The notes below the pieces were generated by a model. That model saw only the letters and a program-made list of their open reading frames with translations. It was not told the DNA's origin and ran no database searches. 64,000 nt of DNA. Source: Halichondria panicea. Lineage: Eukaryota; Porifera; Demospongiae; Suberitida; Halichondriidae. The stretch spans positions 3,912,169 through 3,976,168 of the forward strand of contig NC_087386.1 in assembly GCF_963675165.1 (NCBI RefSeq), given 5' to 3'. The first letter of the stretch is position 1. Each line of letters starts with the position of its first letter. Made by a program: the position numbers and the translations under genes. Of this stretch, positions 31,868 to 42,556 are shown piece by piece.

Positions 31868-34005
31868 CCAAAGAGGTCGATGTTTACCAAGGATGCTAAA
31901 CTCCCAAAGATGTACTGGGCAGAATCAATCTCTACGGCTGTGTACCTGAGAAACCGTTGCCCATCTAAAGCTGTAAAAGGAAAGACTCCTTTCGAAAAAC
32001 TGTTTGAACAGAAACCGAAAGTGAACAATTTGAGAGTTTTCGGATGCGATGCATAATTATGTCCACATTCCAAAAGACGAGCGAGAAAAATTGGACTCAA
32101 AAGCCAAGAAATGTGTATTTCTGGGGTACGGCGACACCACGAAGGGCTTCAGGCTCTATGACCCAGAAAAGAGAAGAGTAATATTCAGCAGGGATGTAGT
32201 ATTCCACGAAACTGAAACTGAGAAAACTGAATCAAGCTCAGACTCTATCTCAACCAATTTCGACTCAATCGACTCAGACAAACTGATAATCGAAAACCAC
32301 GAAGGCCAGGAAGTTCCTAGTCAAGAGATTGATGAAGCATCTCAACCACCAGGGAACCTGAACCAGTAAGAAGGTCAACCAGAGAAAGAAAACAACCCAA
32401 TTACTATGGGAGAGAAGAAACAAACCTGACACTAGTACAGGAACCTACCTTGTATAACGAAGCAATCTCTTGCCCTGACGAAGAAAAATGGAGAAATGCG
32501 ATGAAAACTGAAATGAAGTCTCTCAAAGACAACAACGTTTAGGATCGGGAGCTGGTGGAGCTACCCTCAGGACGAAAGAAGGTCGGTAGTAAGTGGGTGT
32601 ATAAGTTGAAAACTGGTGCAGACGGAAAAATCGAACGCTACAAAGCAAGACTGGTTGCACAGGGATTTCTCAAAAGTTGAACTGACTATGACGAAACATT
32701 TTGCCCTGTCGCAAGACAAGAATCCCTCGGAGTATTGATGTCATTGTCCGTGCAGTATGGACTCAAACTACATCAAACAGATGTGGCTACAGCATTTCTC
32801 AATGGAAATCTTGAGGAGGAGGTGTATATGGCTCAACCAGAAGGTTTCAAATCTGAAGGACGAGAACACTTAGTTTGCAAGCTTAAAAAGAGCATCTATG
32901 GTTTGAAACAATCACCTCGGTGTGGAACACGGCCTATCTCAAGAAAATTGGATTCACACAAACGAATAGTGATCCCTGTATATACTACAAGGGCACAGGA
33001 GGAGAACTTGTGTACATGGGTGTATATGTCGACGATATCATCTTTGCTGCGAAGATTGACGAACAGTTGCAACAAGTAAAGAATGCTCTGGCAAAGGAAT
33101 TTGAAATAAAGGACCTTGGAAAGTTGCACTATTTCCTAGGAATGTCAGTTGTCCAATATGACGAAAACAAATCGGTATGGATTGGTCAACCTGTCTACAC
33201 TGAAAACCTATTGACAAAGTACAGCTATGCAAGAATGCAAACCTGTATCAACACCTGTGGAACCTGGAGCAAAGCTGAAAATAGCTGAAGAAACTGATGA
33301 ATGTGTGGACCAACAGCTGTATCAGTCAGCAATTGGAAGTCTGATGTATCTCTCAGTTGGTACAAGACCCGATATCACCTATGCAGTGAGCAGTCTATCG
33401 AGATATTCAGCAAATCCAACAAAAGAGCACTGGAGTGCAGTAAAACGAGTAATGAGATACGTGAAAGGAACGACCAAACTCGGAATTTACTACTCCAACG
33501 AAAATTCAAACGAATTGATCGGTTACTCGGATGCAGATTGGGGAGGAGACATAAACGACAGAAAGTCTACCTCTGGCTATATCTTCAAGCTGAACGGTGG
33601 AGCTGTATCTTGGAGAAGCAAGAAACAGTCAGGCGTTGCATTATCTACGGCTGAAGCTGAATATGTTGCACTGTCAGCAGCAGCTCAGGAAGCAATGTGG
33701 TTGAAACAGCTTATGTCTGAACAGAACTAACCACCTCAAACGACCAGCCAATAACGATTTTTGAAGATAATCAATCGGCAATTGCAATGACTCACAATCC
33801 ACAATTTCACGGACGTTCTAAACATATCGGTATTAAGTATCATTTTGTGAGAGAACATGTTCAAGCTGGAGACATTAAACTTGTGTATTGTCCTACTGGA
33901 GAAATGACCGCTGATATGCTTACCAAGGGTCTAAGTCGAGAAAGTTTCTGCAAACTATGTATTCAAGCAGGAATAGCGAACTCAAACGAACATTACCTCA
34001 AGTGA
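31868..34005 (+). pseudogene. Copia-type retrotransposon pol, 5'-truncated and broken
   Basis: Begins inside the integrase C-terminal region (KMYWAESISTAVYLRN, then TPFEKLF), followed by the Copia GYG-type block KKCVFLGYG. Reverse transcriptase follows (TDVATAFLNGNLEEEVYMAQ; catalytic VDDI near 33030), then RNase H (DADWGG, STAEAEYVALS, HIGIKYHFVREH) to a stop at 34003-34005. Breaks: a small insertion with frameshift near 32055, a frameshift near 32350, in-frame stops near 32540 and 32678, frameshifts near 32921 and 33228, and a stop at 33729. Gag, protease and the 5' LTR are missing. A 15-bp segment is duplicated at the 5' junction (31857 and 31875). Confidence 0.9.
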
Positions 34006-34012
34006 GGAGGAG

Positions 34013-34333
34013 TGTTGTTATTATTATGTGTATGTGTGTGCACTTGACTAATGTGTACATTGTTTACTTAGTTAATTTGTACTGTAGCTATGGTTTCTGT
34101 TATAGGTATATGTTAAGTAGGTTAATTACTTCCTGTGGAGCAGAGACTCCTTTTGTGTTAACAATAGATTCTTTGTTGTAAAGAGGCCCTGCGCGTCTCT
34201 CTTGGTTTTGGTGCATGTATGATCTCTGTTTTGTCAGTTGTTACTTTTGTCTATCTTGTTTAATGTTAAACCCTTGTCAAATCTTGAGCTGACTCCGCCG
34301 CTTAGCTAGTTCTAGCACTCAACTTTGCCAACA
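34013..34333 (+). mobile_element. Copia 3' LTR with preceding polypurine tract
   Basis: Directly after the pol stop, AGTGAGGAGGAG (34001-34012) is a polypurine tract. TGTTGTTATT then opens a 321-bp LTR that closes with GCCAACA, giving the usual TGTTG...CAACA ends. There is no second LTR in the window, so the copy is incomplete. The right border is inferred from the terminal CAACA. The spacer to 34619 shows nothing else. Confidence 0.65.
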
Positions 34334-34619
34334 TTAGATTCATAGCGAAATTTGTATGCGTGGGTGCAACTGTTGCCCATAACCTTAACATGACATATCG
34401 ACGTCTAAAGCCATAAAACTATAACTATAAAGAAGGATATAGCATAACGAGCGTACATAAGATACTGAGATCACAACATAATTATATTAACGCCAAACCT
34501 AATTACACCAATATCCATTACTAATTGTTTATATGCAGTGTTATGTTTACTGAGTATAATACAACAGTGGGTATCATAATTATTAATACACATGCTGATG
34601 CTGGTCAACACTCCTCTCT

Positions 34620-36485
34620 TCACTCTGCATGGGTGTCAGCAACATGGGTCATGTTTTGTGGTTCGGTGTATTGTTCTGGGTTTAGAAGTCTGTGTGGTAG
34701 TCGAGTGTCATCCAGAAAGTCATAACCAGTCCACCACACTTTGATTCGATTGATAAGTGTTTGTCCGAATCTTCTTCGTGTGAATATCCAGTACACGCAC
34801 AGACAAGATATGTAAATTAAGGGAATGAAAGCAATGAATACTGACAAAGTGTAGCATCCTTTGGTGTAATACCATGATTTAACTGCTGCAGTGTTAGCAG
34901 CACTTAGACAAGTGTAGTAAAGAGCCAATAAAGTGTAGAACGTTAAGTCAATTTTAGTGTAATGCGATACAGCACTCTTGTGTGGTTGAATTTGAGACAG
35001 CAAAATAATTATAAGGAGAATAAATAAAACGGCGAGAGGGAAATAGAGACTCCCAAGAGTGACCATATAAATTAAAAACAAGATAAACCTGGACAAAAGA
35101 TCAATAGCAGCAAACCACCTACAATCTCTGGTTCCTCGCTCTGTGCCATCCTTGTAACAGCCATTAACTGAGTCCATGAATGTGCGAAGAATGAAAGAAT
35201 CACAGCTAAAAAGACAGTGAAAACATCGGCAAGGATATATCAACAAGAATAGGATAGGAATAAATGAAAACAAAAAAATGAATGTCAGTGCGAGAATAGC
35301 ATAAGGAAGATGGACTTGTCCAAAGTAGTCGATTGCACTGTCATAGTAGAGAACAAGTTTTGCATTTTGTTGCAGCTCCGAATTCTCATGACCCGAAATA
35401 ATAGAAACGAAAGTAGGTACCAGAAGATCAAATGAAGTGCAGAGAATTTTAAAACAAGAGAGTTGAAAGAAAGTAGCATACGCATCAATAATTGAAGTAC
35501 GAATGTCCCAATTTCTACGAAACAACGTGAAAATGCATCGAAATGGTCTCCAGAATACAACTACAATTCGGACATTTCTATCATGTAGTTCAATCAGTAC
35601 ATACGAAACTACAGTAAGAAAGAATGGGTAGATAGCAATAACGTAGTCAAGTGCTATAACGGTGAGAGGTGGCATTTTCAAGCATATGCCCCAATTAAAT
35701 AAACGAAAGAAGTCTAAATTCCATATTCCAAAGAGGGAGGAAAGAAATTTGATGGGATAGTTCAATGTTGGTTCTAACTCTAGTAGCAGTGTAACAGTGC
35801 GAGCAAATTGTGGCAAACTTACAGCCTGAGCAAATATAACATACCCATGCAAGTGGGAAGATGTGATATTGATCTTAAAGAAGAGTACTAGAAAATAGAA
35901 GACAGTGAGAGGGGCAAGAGCAATTGCAAAATATTTCCATAAGTTCGTATTTCCTTCTTTGCAGTTGACACAGGTCATGTTGTATGAGTATGCTTGGATG
36001 TAGAAACCAGTCAGACATCTACCACACAATCGACCAGTTCTGTATCTTGTTCTATTATATGATAGAGGCTGATTGCACATTAGTTCATTGACAGATGAAA
36101 GGCTCTTTTTGCTGGAACCAAATGCTATCGCGTACAGTTTGTCATGTAACCTTTTTCCACTGCTGAAGCAATTTTCTATACAAGCTCCTACTTCAATACT
36201 GTTGCTTGTCTCATTATAAGTCATGCAGTGGCAGTCAAGCACAAATAACTTCTGAGAGTCACTATTACATTTTAATATACCATCAAAGAACTCAATTTTT
36301 TTACAGACACATCTTTGATGACCTGAATCATACCTTGTCCACGGTACACAGTCATTAGAAGCCTCTATCAATGTGCTACCATTTAGAAGTTCCAATGGTT
36401 GATTTTTATCATCGAGAGTATGACCAAAACTGAACACCACAAGTCCTAGTGCAAATAGTGCTATAACTTTTCTTAAGAGTGCCAT
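34620..36485 (-). CDS. Multi-pass Cys-rich membrane protein, copy 1, intronless
   Basis: 621 aa from the ATG at 36485 (MALLRKV; a TTG 12 bp upstream is in frame but unlikely). A signal peptide (VIALFALGLVVFSFGH) leads into an ectodomain of about 150 residues with a dozen or more Cys and several N-glycosylation sites, ending RLCGRCLTGFYIQAYSYNMT with CVNC after it. About eight hydrophobic segments follow. Conserved blocks include SSHLHGYVIFAQAV, GIWNLDFFRLFNWGICL, VLIELHDRNVRI, FRRNWDIRTSIIDAYATFFQ, YYDSAIDYFGQVHLPYAILA and NGCYKDGTERGTRDCRWFAA. I associate this architecture with large predicted receptor-like families in sponges. Function, ligand and signalling partner are unknown. It is a tandem paralogue of the next gene. 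Confidence 0.8.
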   Translation of the reverse strand: MALLRKVIALFALGLVVFSFGHTLDDKNQPLELLNGSTLIEASNDCVPWTRYDSGHQRCVCKKIEFFDGILKCNSDSQKLFVLDCHCMTYNETSNSIEVGACIENCFSSGKRLHDKLYAIAFGSSKKSLSSVNELMCNQPLSYNRTRYRTGRLCGRCLTGFYIQAYSYNMTCVNCKEGNTNLWKYFAIALAPLTVFYFLVLFFKINITSSHLHGYVIFAQAVSLPQFARTVTLLLELEPTLNYPIKFLSSLFGIWNLDFFRLFNWGICLKMPPLTVIALDYVIAIYPFFLTVVSYVLIELHDRNVRIVVVFWRPFRCIFTLFRRNWDIRTSIIDAYATFFQLSCFKILCTSFDLLVPTFVSIISGHENSELQQNAKLVLYYDSAIDYFGQVHLPYAILALTFIFLFSFIPILFLLIYPCRCFHCLFSCDSFILRTFMDSVNGCYKDGTERGTRDCRWFAAIDLLSRFILFLIYMVTLGSLYFPLAVLFILLIIILLSQIQPHKSAVSHYTKIDLTFYTLLALYYTCLSAANTAAVKSWYYTKGCYTLSVFIAFIPLIYISCLCVYWIFTRRRFGQTLINRIKVWWTGYDFLDDTRLPHRLLNPEQYTEPQNMTHVADTHAE

Positions 36486-36697
36486 GTCAGTACTCAAGCT
36501 ATATCAATTTGGTCTAAATCTACATATTGTAGAAATCATTATAAGGCATCATTTGTTTATTTAGCCATGTTCCCTCCCAAAAGGTTTCAATTTACACTAA
36601 TTATACAAACGGAACACAAACCAAAGTACTGAGGTTTTCCTTAATCGGAAGTTTAGTATAGTTTGCATGCAACACACTGCAGTATAATATTGAATAA

Positions 36698-38542
36698 TTA
36701 AGTATCAGAAACACGAATTCTAGATTTGCTACTGACAGCAATACTGTCAGTATCATCCCTAGCGTATTGGTCAGGATTCATTACTCGATCTGCGAGAGAA
36801 TCTTCCAGATTATCATATCCTATTCTTAATGGTCGGATACGGCTAATTATTGTTTCCAAACATCTTCTTTGTGCTCTTGTGACTATCCAGTAAACTGAGA
36901 GGCATGTTATATACAGCAACGGTATAAAGGCGACTACTAGTGAAATCACAAAGCACACCATTGTAAATTGTCTTGCTTTTACTGTAGCTATGTCCGTAGA
37001 ATTAAGAGCAGTATAGTAGAGTGCTAGTAGACAGTAGAATGTCACATCAATTTTAGTATAGTGAGATAAACTCTTCTTGTGGGGTTGTACATGGCTGAGT
37101 AAAAGAATAATAAAAAGAATCACTATGGTACCCAGTGGAAAGTAAAGGCTTCCACGAGTAAATAGAAATACCAAAAATAATATCAGTCTGGACAAAATAT
37201 CAACAGCGGCAAACCATCGATAATCTCTGGTTCCTTGCTCAGTACCGTCCTTGTAGCAGCCATTAATGGAATCCATGAATGCACGAACAATATTAAAATT
37301 GAGGTTAAAATGATTCAATACGTACTGGAAACAGCCACATGGATAAATACAAAGAATCACAATCGGAAGGATAGTAAAAACCAGCAGAAAAGTGATAGCT
37401 AAAACAGCATATGGAAGATGCTCCTCTCCGAAAAAATCCACTGTTCCATCATAATAGAGCACTAGTGTTGTGTCCTTGTCTGATTCACTAGGGCCAACCG
37501 TGTATACGTAAGTGGGTATGAGAAGATCAAATGAAATACAAAGAGTCTTAAAACAAGAAAGTTGAAAGAATGTGGCATATGCATCTATGATAGAAGTGCG
37601 AATGTCCCAGTTCCTACGAAACAGAGTGAAAATCCAACGAAATGGTCTCCAGATTAGTACTATTATCCGTACATTCCTATCATGTAACTCGATCAGTATG
37701 TATGAAGCAGCACTAAGAATAAATGGATAAACAGCAATGGTGTAGTCTAGTGCTCTCACTGACAACGGTTGCATGTCTAAGCATATTCCCCAGTCAAACA
37801 TTTTTAAGAAATCAAGATTCCACAAGCAGAATAGAGACCCTAAAAATTTTACAGGGTTTTCCAAATTTGGCTGTGAGTCTAAGGTCAGTATGATGAGGCG
37901 GCCAAATTCTGGTAGAGCTAATGCTTGAGCAAAAATGACAAACCCATGTAAGTGTGATGATGTCGTATTGATTTTAAAAAACAAAATGATGAAAAAAAAC
38001 AAAGTAGTGGGAGGTAGAGAAAAAACGAAATATTTCCACATATTTCTGTTTCCTTCTGTGCAGTTCACACAGGTTAAGTTGTATGAATAAGCCAATGGTG
38101 AAAAGCCAGGAAGGCATTTACCACACAATCGCCCAGCTCTGTTGAATTTCTTCTCACACATTTTCTCATTGATAGAAGGAAGAGAGTTTTTTTGAGGAGG
38201 GGTGTGACAGTGGTAAAGGGCATCCTCTAAATGCTGCTCTAGCTTCATGCAATTTTGAACACAAGCCCCTACATCAATACTTTCACTGATTGGGTCGTAG
38301 GTCATACAATAGCAATCCAATACAGACAAATACTGTGTGTTTTCATCACATTTTAATTTGCCATCAAAGGTGTACTTGTCATCTAAGCACACACAGCCTG
38401 TGCCACTTGGCTTGGTCCATGGCACAATGCCACATGCAGCATAGGTACCTGACCCAGAAGTGGTATTCAACTGAACGTCAAAGCTGCAGAGTACAGTCTT
38501 TGAAATTGCTATGAATATCACAAGAACATTGATCTGTAGCAT
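36698..38542 (-). CDS. Multi-pass Cys-rich membrane protein, copy 2, intronless
   Basis: 614 aa from the ATG at 38542 (MLQINVLVIFIAIS, a signal peptide). An in-frame TTG further upstream is not needed. Same layout as copy 1: Cys-rich ectodomain (CVCLDDKYTFDGKLKC, RLCGKCLPGFSPLAYSYNLT with CVNC after it), then about eight membrane helices with SSHLHGFVIFAQAL, CLWNLDFLKMFDWGICL, LIELHDRNVRII, FRRNWDIRTSIIDAYATFFQ, YYDGTVDFFGEEHLPYAVLA and NGCYKDGTEQGTRDYRWFAA. The two copies share these blocks almost unchanged but differ in the ectodomain spacing and the C-terminal tail. Only 212 bp separate them, so copy 1's promoter must be short. Role unknown. Confidence 0.8.
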   Translation of the reverse strand: MLQINVLVIFIAISKTVLCSFDVQLNTTSGSGTYAACGIVPWTKPSGTGCVCLDDKYTFDGKLKCDENTQYLSVLDCYCMTYDPISESIDVGACVQNCMKLEQHLEDALYHCHTPPQKNSLPSINEKMCEKKFNRAGRLCGKCLPGFSPLAYSYNLTCVNCTEGNRNMWKYFVFSLPPTTLFFFIILFFKINTTSSHLHGFVIFAQALALPEFGRLIILTLDSQPNLENPVKFLGSLFCLWNLDFLKMFDWGICLDMQPLSVRALDYTIAVYPFILSAASYILIELHDRNVRIIVLIWRPFRWIFTLFRRNWDIRTSIIDAYATFFQLSCFKTLCISFDLLIPTYVYTVGPSESDKDTTLVLYYDGTVDFFGEEHLPYAVLAITFLLVFTILPIVILCIYPCGCFQYVLNHFNLNFNIVRAFMDSINGCYKDGTEQGTRDYRWFAAVDILSRLILFLVFLFTRGSLYFPLGTIVILFIILLLSHVQPHKKSLSHYTKIDVTFYCLLALYYTALNSTDIATVKARQFTMVCFVISLVVAFIPLLYITCLSVYWIVTRAQRRCLETIISRIRPLRIGYDNLEDSLADRVMNPDQYARDDTDSIAVSSKSRIRVSDT

Positions 38543-39648
38543 GATAAGCTGGCCGTTGGAACAAGAGTAGATAGTCAAGTGCAATCTTGGCTTGATAACT
38601 ATAACTGCTTTTATAATTATGTCCTATACTTCATAACAAAAGTTCTCTTTACAGAAAGTGACTTGTACGTATAGCTTTCTACTTCAGAGTTATCTAAACT
38701 AATGTTTCCCAAATTTACTTTTTATATAGTGTATGTACACAACATGTTAATAATGATGCCACAAGGCAAAAACTGCCTTGAGGCCTGTTTCGAATTCGCT
38801 TCGGTCAAAAAGTGTGTGTTTAGAAAAGGAGCTTAATGGAAACAGAGTAAAGAACGATTTTGAACCCTCAAAAAAGAAGAGAAAAACTCTGCTCCCAAAT
38901 CGTCCTTTTATTCGGAGGTTCCACTTTTTTAACAGACTTGTATATTGAGCTTTTAATGCTCGTGGCTTGCTGGAATCCACGAAATGCAATATTAGCCCTC
39001 GAAAATTATTACCAGCATACGGTACCATAATATCTAAAATGCATCTACACGTAGCCACCAGCTCAGCTTCTGTTTTAGAAGATAGACAGTAATATACGTA
39101 TAGGCACCCTAATAGAACCTGAAATTGAGGCTATACAATCTAAGATTATAATTATAGCCTTGATCGTCTAACAGCTATATACTACTCCTGCGCCTCGCGT
39201 ATGTCGTACCCCAGGCCCTCTGCAGTCAGAGGATCTGGAGAGGTTCAAGTTCACTGTATAAGATGCTTCGCACTCTAATAGCTAGAACTGCACTAGTCCG
39301 CTCACTCCCCATATGCCGAGTTAGTTATTTGCCAATCTGATATAAAAGTGAAAACTCGTACCGTATTTTAGTGTGCAATGTTCGAGTCACTAATTAATTT
39401 CGTGGGTTGACTGTTTACCGGAAACACTCCCAGGCCACGCCTTCAACTTCGCACGTTATAGATGGCTAACCCACAAAAACAGCGGCGAAAATTCAGCCCC
39501 TACATTAGGGCTTCCCGGTCAATGATAATGCACTAGTTCAGCCAAATGAATAGTTACCAGTGAAGTATTAAAACAGTGTAGTGTTGACCGGATGGAACCG
39601 CAAGTCACTTTTAGGTTTTTTCCCCATAAAATTAATGGATAATCACTG
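38543..39648. other. Noncoding spacer
   Basis: No supported gene. The open frame at 38747-39058 (minus) is Phe/Ser-rich low-complexity sequence with no known domain. At 39343 ATATAAAAGTGAAAACTCG matches the inner TIR of the Mutator-like element at 26711, probably a remnant end. Confidence 0.4.
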
Positions 39649-39866
39649 TATACTGTATATAGCGGGTAATTTTCGGGGGACAAATTATTCGTGGTTCAGC
39701 AATATTGAGACATTTCGTGGGTAATATTTTCGTGGTAGCTGTGCTTGCACTGCAGGTAAAGGTAGGCAAGGTCGCTTCATTCATGAGTAAAATATTCGTG
39801 GTCAGACCTCCAACCACGAAAACCACGAATATTTTGCCCCATGAAAATTACCCGCTATACGGTATA
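39649..39866. mobile_element. TATACNGTATA-ended MITE
   Basis: Left end TATACTGTATATAGCGGGTA followed by ATTTTCG faces right end TGAAAATTACCCGCTATACG followed by GTATA. The match continues inward through ATTCGTGG. About 218 bp, no coding capacity. Confidence 0.75.
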
Positions 39867-40265
39867 CACATACACTGATACAGCATTATAAGTGGATGGC
39901 GAAAAAAGTTTCGCTCGCAAATTTTGCTTAATGCCTTCCATAAAGTTATTTTTTCAGAAATAAGCCCTATAAGCTCGATCCTACACTAATGACCCTTTCA
40001 ATAAAGCTGTTGTATAGGAGTGCAAATACAATTTTGGAAGTTTATGCTGAATTTGCACACAGAATTTAAGGTTTCACGCATGCAGCACTATACAGTCGAT
40101 GATGGTACAGCTACCATGGTTCATCATGCAGTCATCATCATATAATTATGGCCTAATACATTGTAGGTATAAAACTAGTACACAATTTGAAAGGAACTCA
40201 TTATAGCAGCTTGATAGCGAACTGGCCAAAATAGAACTAATATATCACATGCACATTCAAGCAAA

Positions 40266-40879
40266 ATGAAGACCCTATACAGATCGTTGTTCTAGCTGCT
40301 TGTCTGCTGGCTACAACTTACTGTATGTGCCAATGTAGAGTCCATACTTACTGCTATGCTGAGGGAAATGAATGACGACAATGCAATGCAGCAGGCCTAG
40401 GTATATATACTATATAAATGCATGCAAAAGTAATCATACATTCTCTTCTATATCTGCATACATGCACTTGTGCATGCAGGGGACAGGGAATTGCATACCA
40501 CCAACTCCCACTATGGAGGATCAAATGGCCCAGTCGATGTGTCAGGCTGCAGCAGTTACGTACCATGCAGGATTTGGAGTTGTCTACACTGTTGGTCGTG
40601 GTTGTGAGCACCCCAAAGGTGTTGGTGGACCCACTGCAAAACACAACTGTCACGACATCTGCAATAGCCATAATTTGCCAGCAGCCTCATCGCTACAAAT
40701 GCATAGCTGCATTCCATGTGTACAGGAATCACCCAGCTACTAATCCTGCAGGAGACGTCGGTTCATCAACACTTGGTCTTGCTTCGGCTGAAGTCAAATG
40801 CAATTACTATTGGAAGGGCTGTGGGCCGAATTTCTGCTGCTGCTTTTTGCCTTTCAACCACCAGCAGCCATGCACTTGA
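40266..40879 (+). pseudogene. Frameshifted Cys-rich secreted-protein gene
   Basis: Exon 1 opens with ATGAAGACCCTA at 40266. A signal-peptide-like run IVVLAACLLATTY follows, but in another frame, up to a donor near 40320 (ACT|GTATGT). After an acceptor (GCATGCAG at 40479) one frame codes NCIPPTPTMEDQMAQSMC, then YHAGFGVVYTVGRGCEHPKG and CHDIC. From about 40650 the likely coding frame shifts to another, with CIAAFHVYRNHPATN and CGPNFCCC, ending at a TGA at 40877-40879. Two frame breaks argue for a pseudogene or for sequence errors. The Cys-rich, secreted, GCGPNxCCC-ended type seems familiar from sponge and cnidarian predictions, but I can name no function. Confidence 0.5.
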
Positions 40880-41651
40880 TCCAATTGGCAAATAAAGTAT
40901 ATATACTGACTATGCTGAAAACTGTCATTATAATATTATTATTACAGTACGTAATATTAACAGCTGCGCGTGCTGAAGTAGATCTATTGAATTCATTGTT
41001 ATTGCTGCGTGTATTTGATTGCTGTGCTAATGGCTAATTCAATGTAAATCTAGCGAGTATAAGTTGAATGAGGCAATTGAAATAATTGTCATTATAACTA
41101 GGGGTACATGGTGCAATCCTCGCTCAGCATTAAATTTTGCTTGGCTTATGACGTAATTTAGTCTTGCTTGGCTTATGACGTAATTTCTTTTGTTGCGTAA
41201 TGATCGTCACGTAAGAAAGCTAGGTTTGTGTATTCAATAAAAACAGTGTAGAACCTCTTTGTGAGATCCGAAATGGGCCAGAGAGTCTTGTGTGGATGTA
41301 CACTACATATTGTGAGAAGAGTAGGGTAGAGAAGTAGCTAGATCTAGCTAGCTGGATATGTTTGTGTAATGATCGTTTTTGTGGCGGATTGTCACGGTAA
41401 AAACCATAGTTGAAGTAAGTTCACTAACGGCCGTGCAGAGCTTCACTGTGGGACGAGAAGTCGTTCAGAGAGTCTTGTGTTGATGTAGAGTACCTGTGCT
41501 GAGTTTAGAACGAAACCGCTTGACTGGAGAGCAACTGGAGCTAGATCTAGTTTAAATCGACCAACCACCACCACCACCACCACCACTACCACTACCACTT
41601 GCACTACCACCACTACCACCGTTGATCTCGATTGAACCTAGCACGGGTATT

Positions 41652-41807
41652 ATTTCGAGGGTATAAATGTTCGTTGTTTTTGCGGATTAGGCATGTATCG
41701 CAAATATTTATAACTGCGAATTTATAATATCACATGCATGCATGCTGCAAAAAAGGCACTATAATTCCACGAAAATTAAAATCCGCAAGTTTTTATACCC
41801 TCGAAAT
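41652..41807. mobile_element. Short MITE
   Basis: A 156-bp unit with ATTTCGAGGGTATAAA at the left and TTTATACCCTCGAAAT at the right; pairing continues inward as TGCGGATT/AATCCGCA. GTAT flanks both ends. Confidence 0.7.
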
Positions 41808-42503
41808 GTATCTGCTATATAGACGATATTGGCTTTTTAATGTTACGATCATACGGCATGGCATTTACCATTTCTTATATCACGTATGATTGGCAATTTT
41901 TTGTTAGGTAGTTTCACCTTATTCACCAAATCGCACTGTATCAGTATGTTGCGTGTATTGTATTGCTATTATCTGTAAGGTTTCACAGTACTATAATTAT
42001 ACCGCGCTTGGCTTCTTTTTGATCTTTTGCTCAACATAATTATACTTCAATACCAACTGAACAGCGCTATAGTCAATTAGAATCTCAAAAAATACAGCAG
42101 GTCTATACAAAATCAATATTAAAAATCACGACTGACTACTGTTCACTTACAAAGGAAAGATAGCTATCATTTACAGTGTGAGCTATCTCGCTAGCAAGTT
42201 CTGCTGAAGACAAAGTCAATGAGTTCAACCTTTTTTCCTGTGTTTGTGTGCGTGCATGGAATAATTATACTATATATGCCACAAAAACCTCAGCCAATAA
42301 TGCACCAAACCTGTAGAGCAAGGATATAACGCCATGCATAAGGGATTTATTGCAACTGAATTTAATCGATATGCGATGTGAATGCACCCATGCATGCCTT
42401 ATGATTGGATGTTCATGGCGTTACATGTGACGATTGACAAAAGGCTCGCTTATGCTTTTTTGGCCAATTCTATTAACTTGCATTGCACCCAATGCAAGGG
42501 TCT

Positions 42504-42556
42504 AATTTTGCAGTGAAAACAATGCAACTAGTTGTAAGTGTTTTCACTGCAAAATT
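42504..42556. repeat. Perfect 18-bp-arm hairpin
   Basis: AATTTTGCAGTGAAAACA and TGTTTTCACTGCAAAATT are separated by a 17-base loop. No gene lies nearby. It could be a small RNA hairpin or a MITE remnant. A further AATGCAAG/CTTGCATT pair lies just to its left. Confidence 0.75.

Noticed and set aside
27500-32000. Complete autonomous Copia or KDZ element
   Set aside because: Copia lacks gag, protease and a 5' LTR and has several breaks; the KDZ gene is split and lacks its 5' part.
38747-39058. 103-codon minus-strand frame rich in Phe and Ser
   Set aside because: Low complexity, no domain, no splice or neighbour support.
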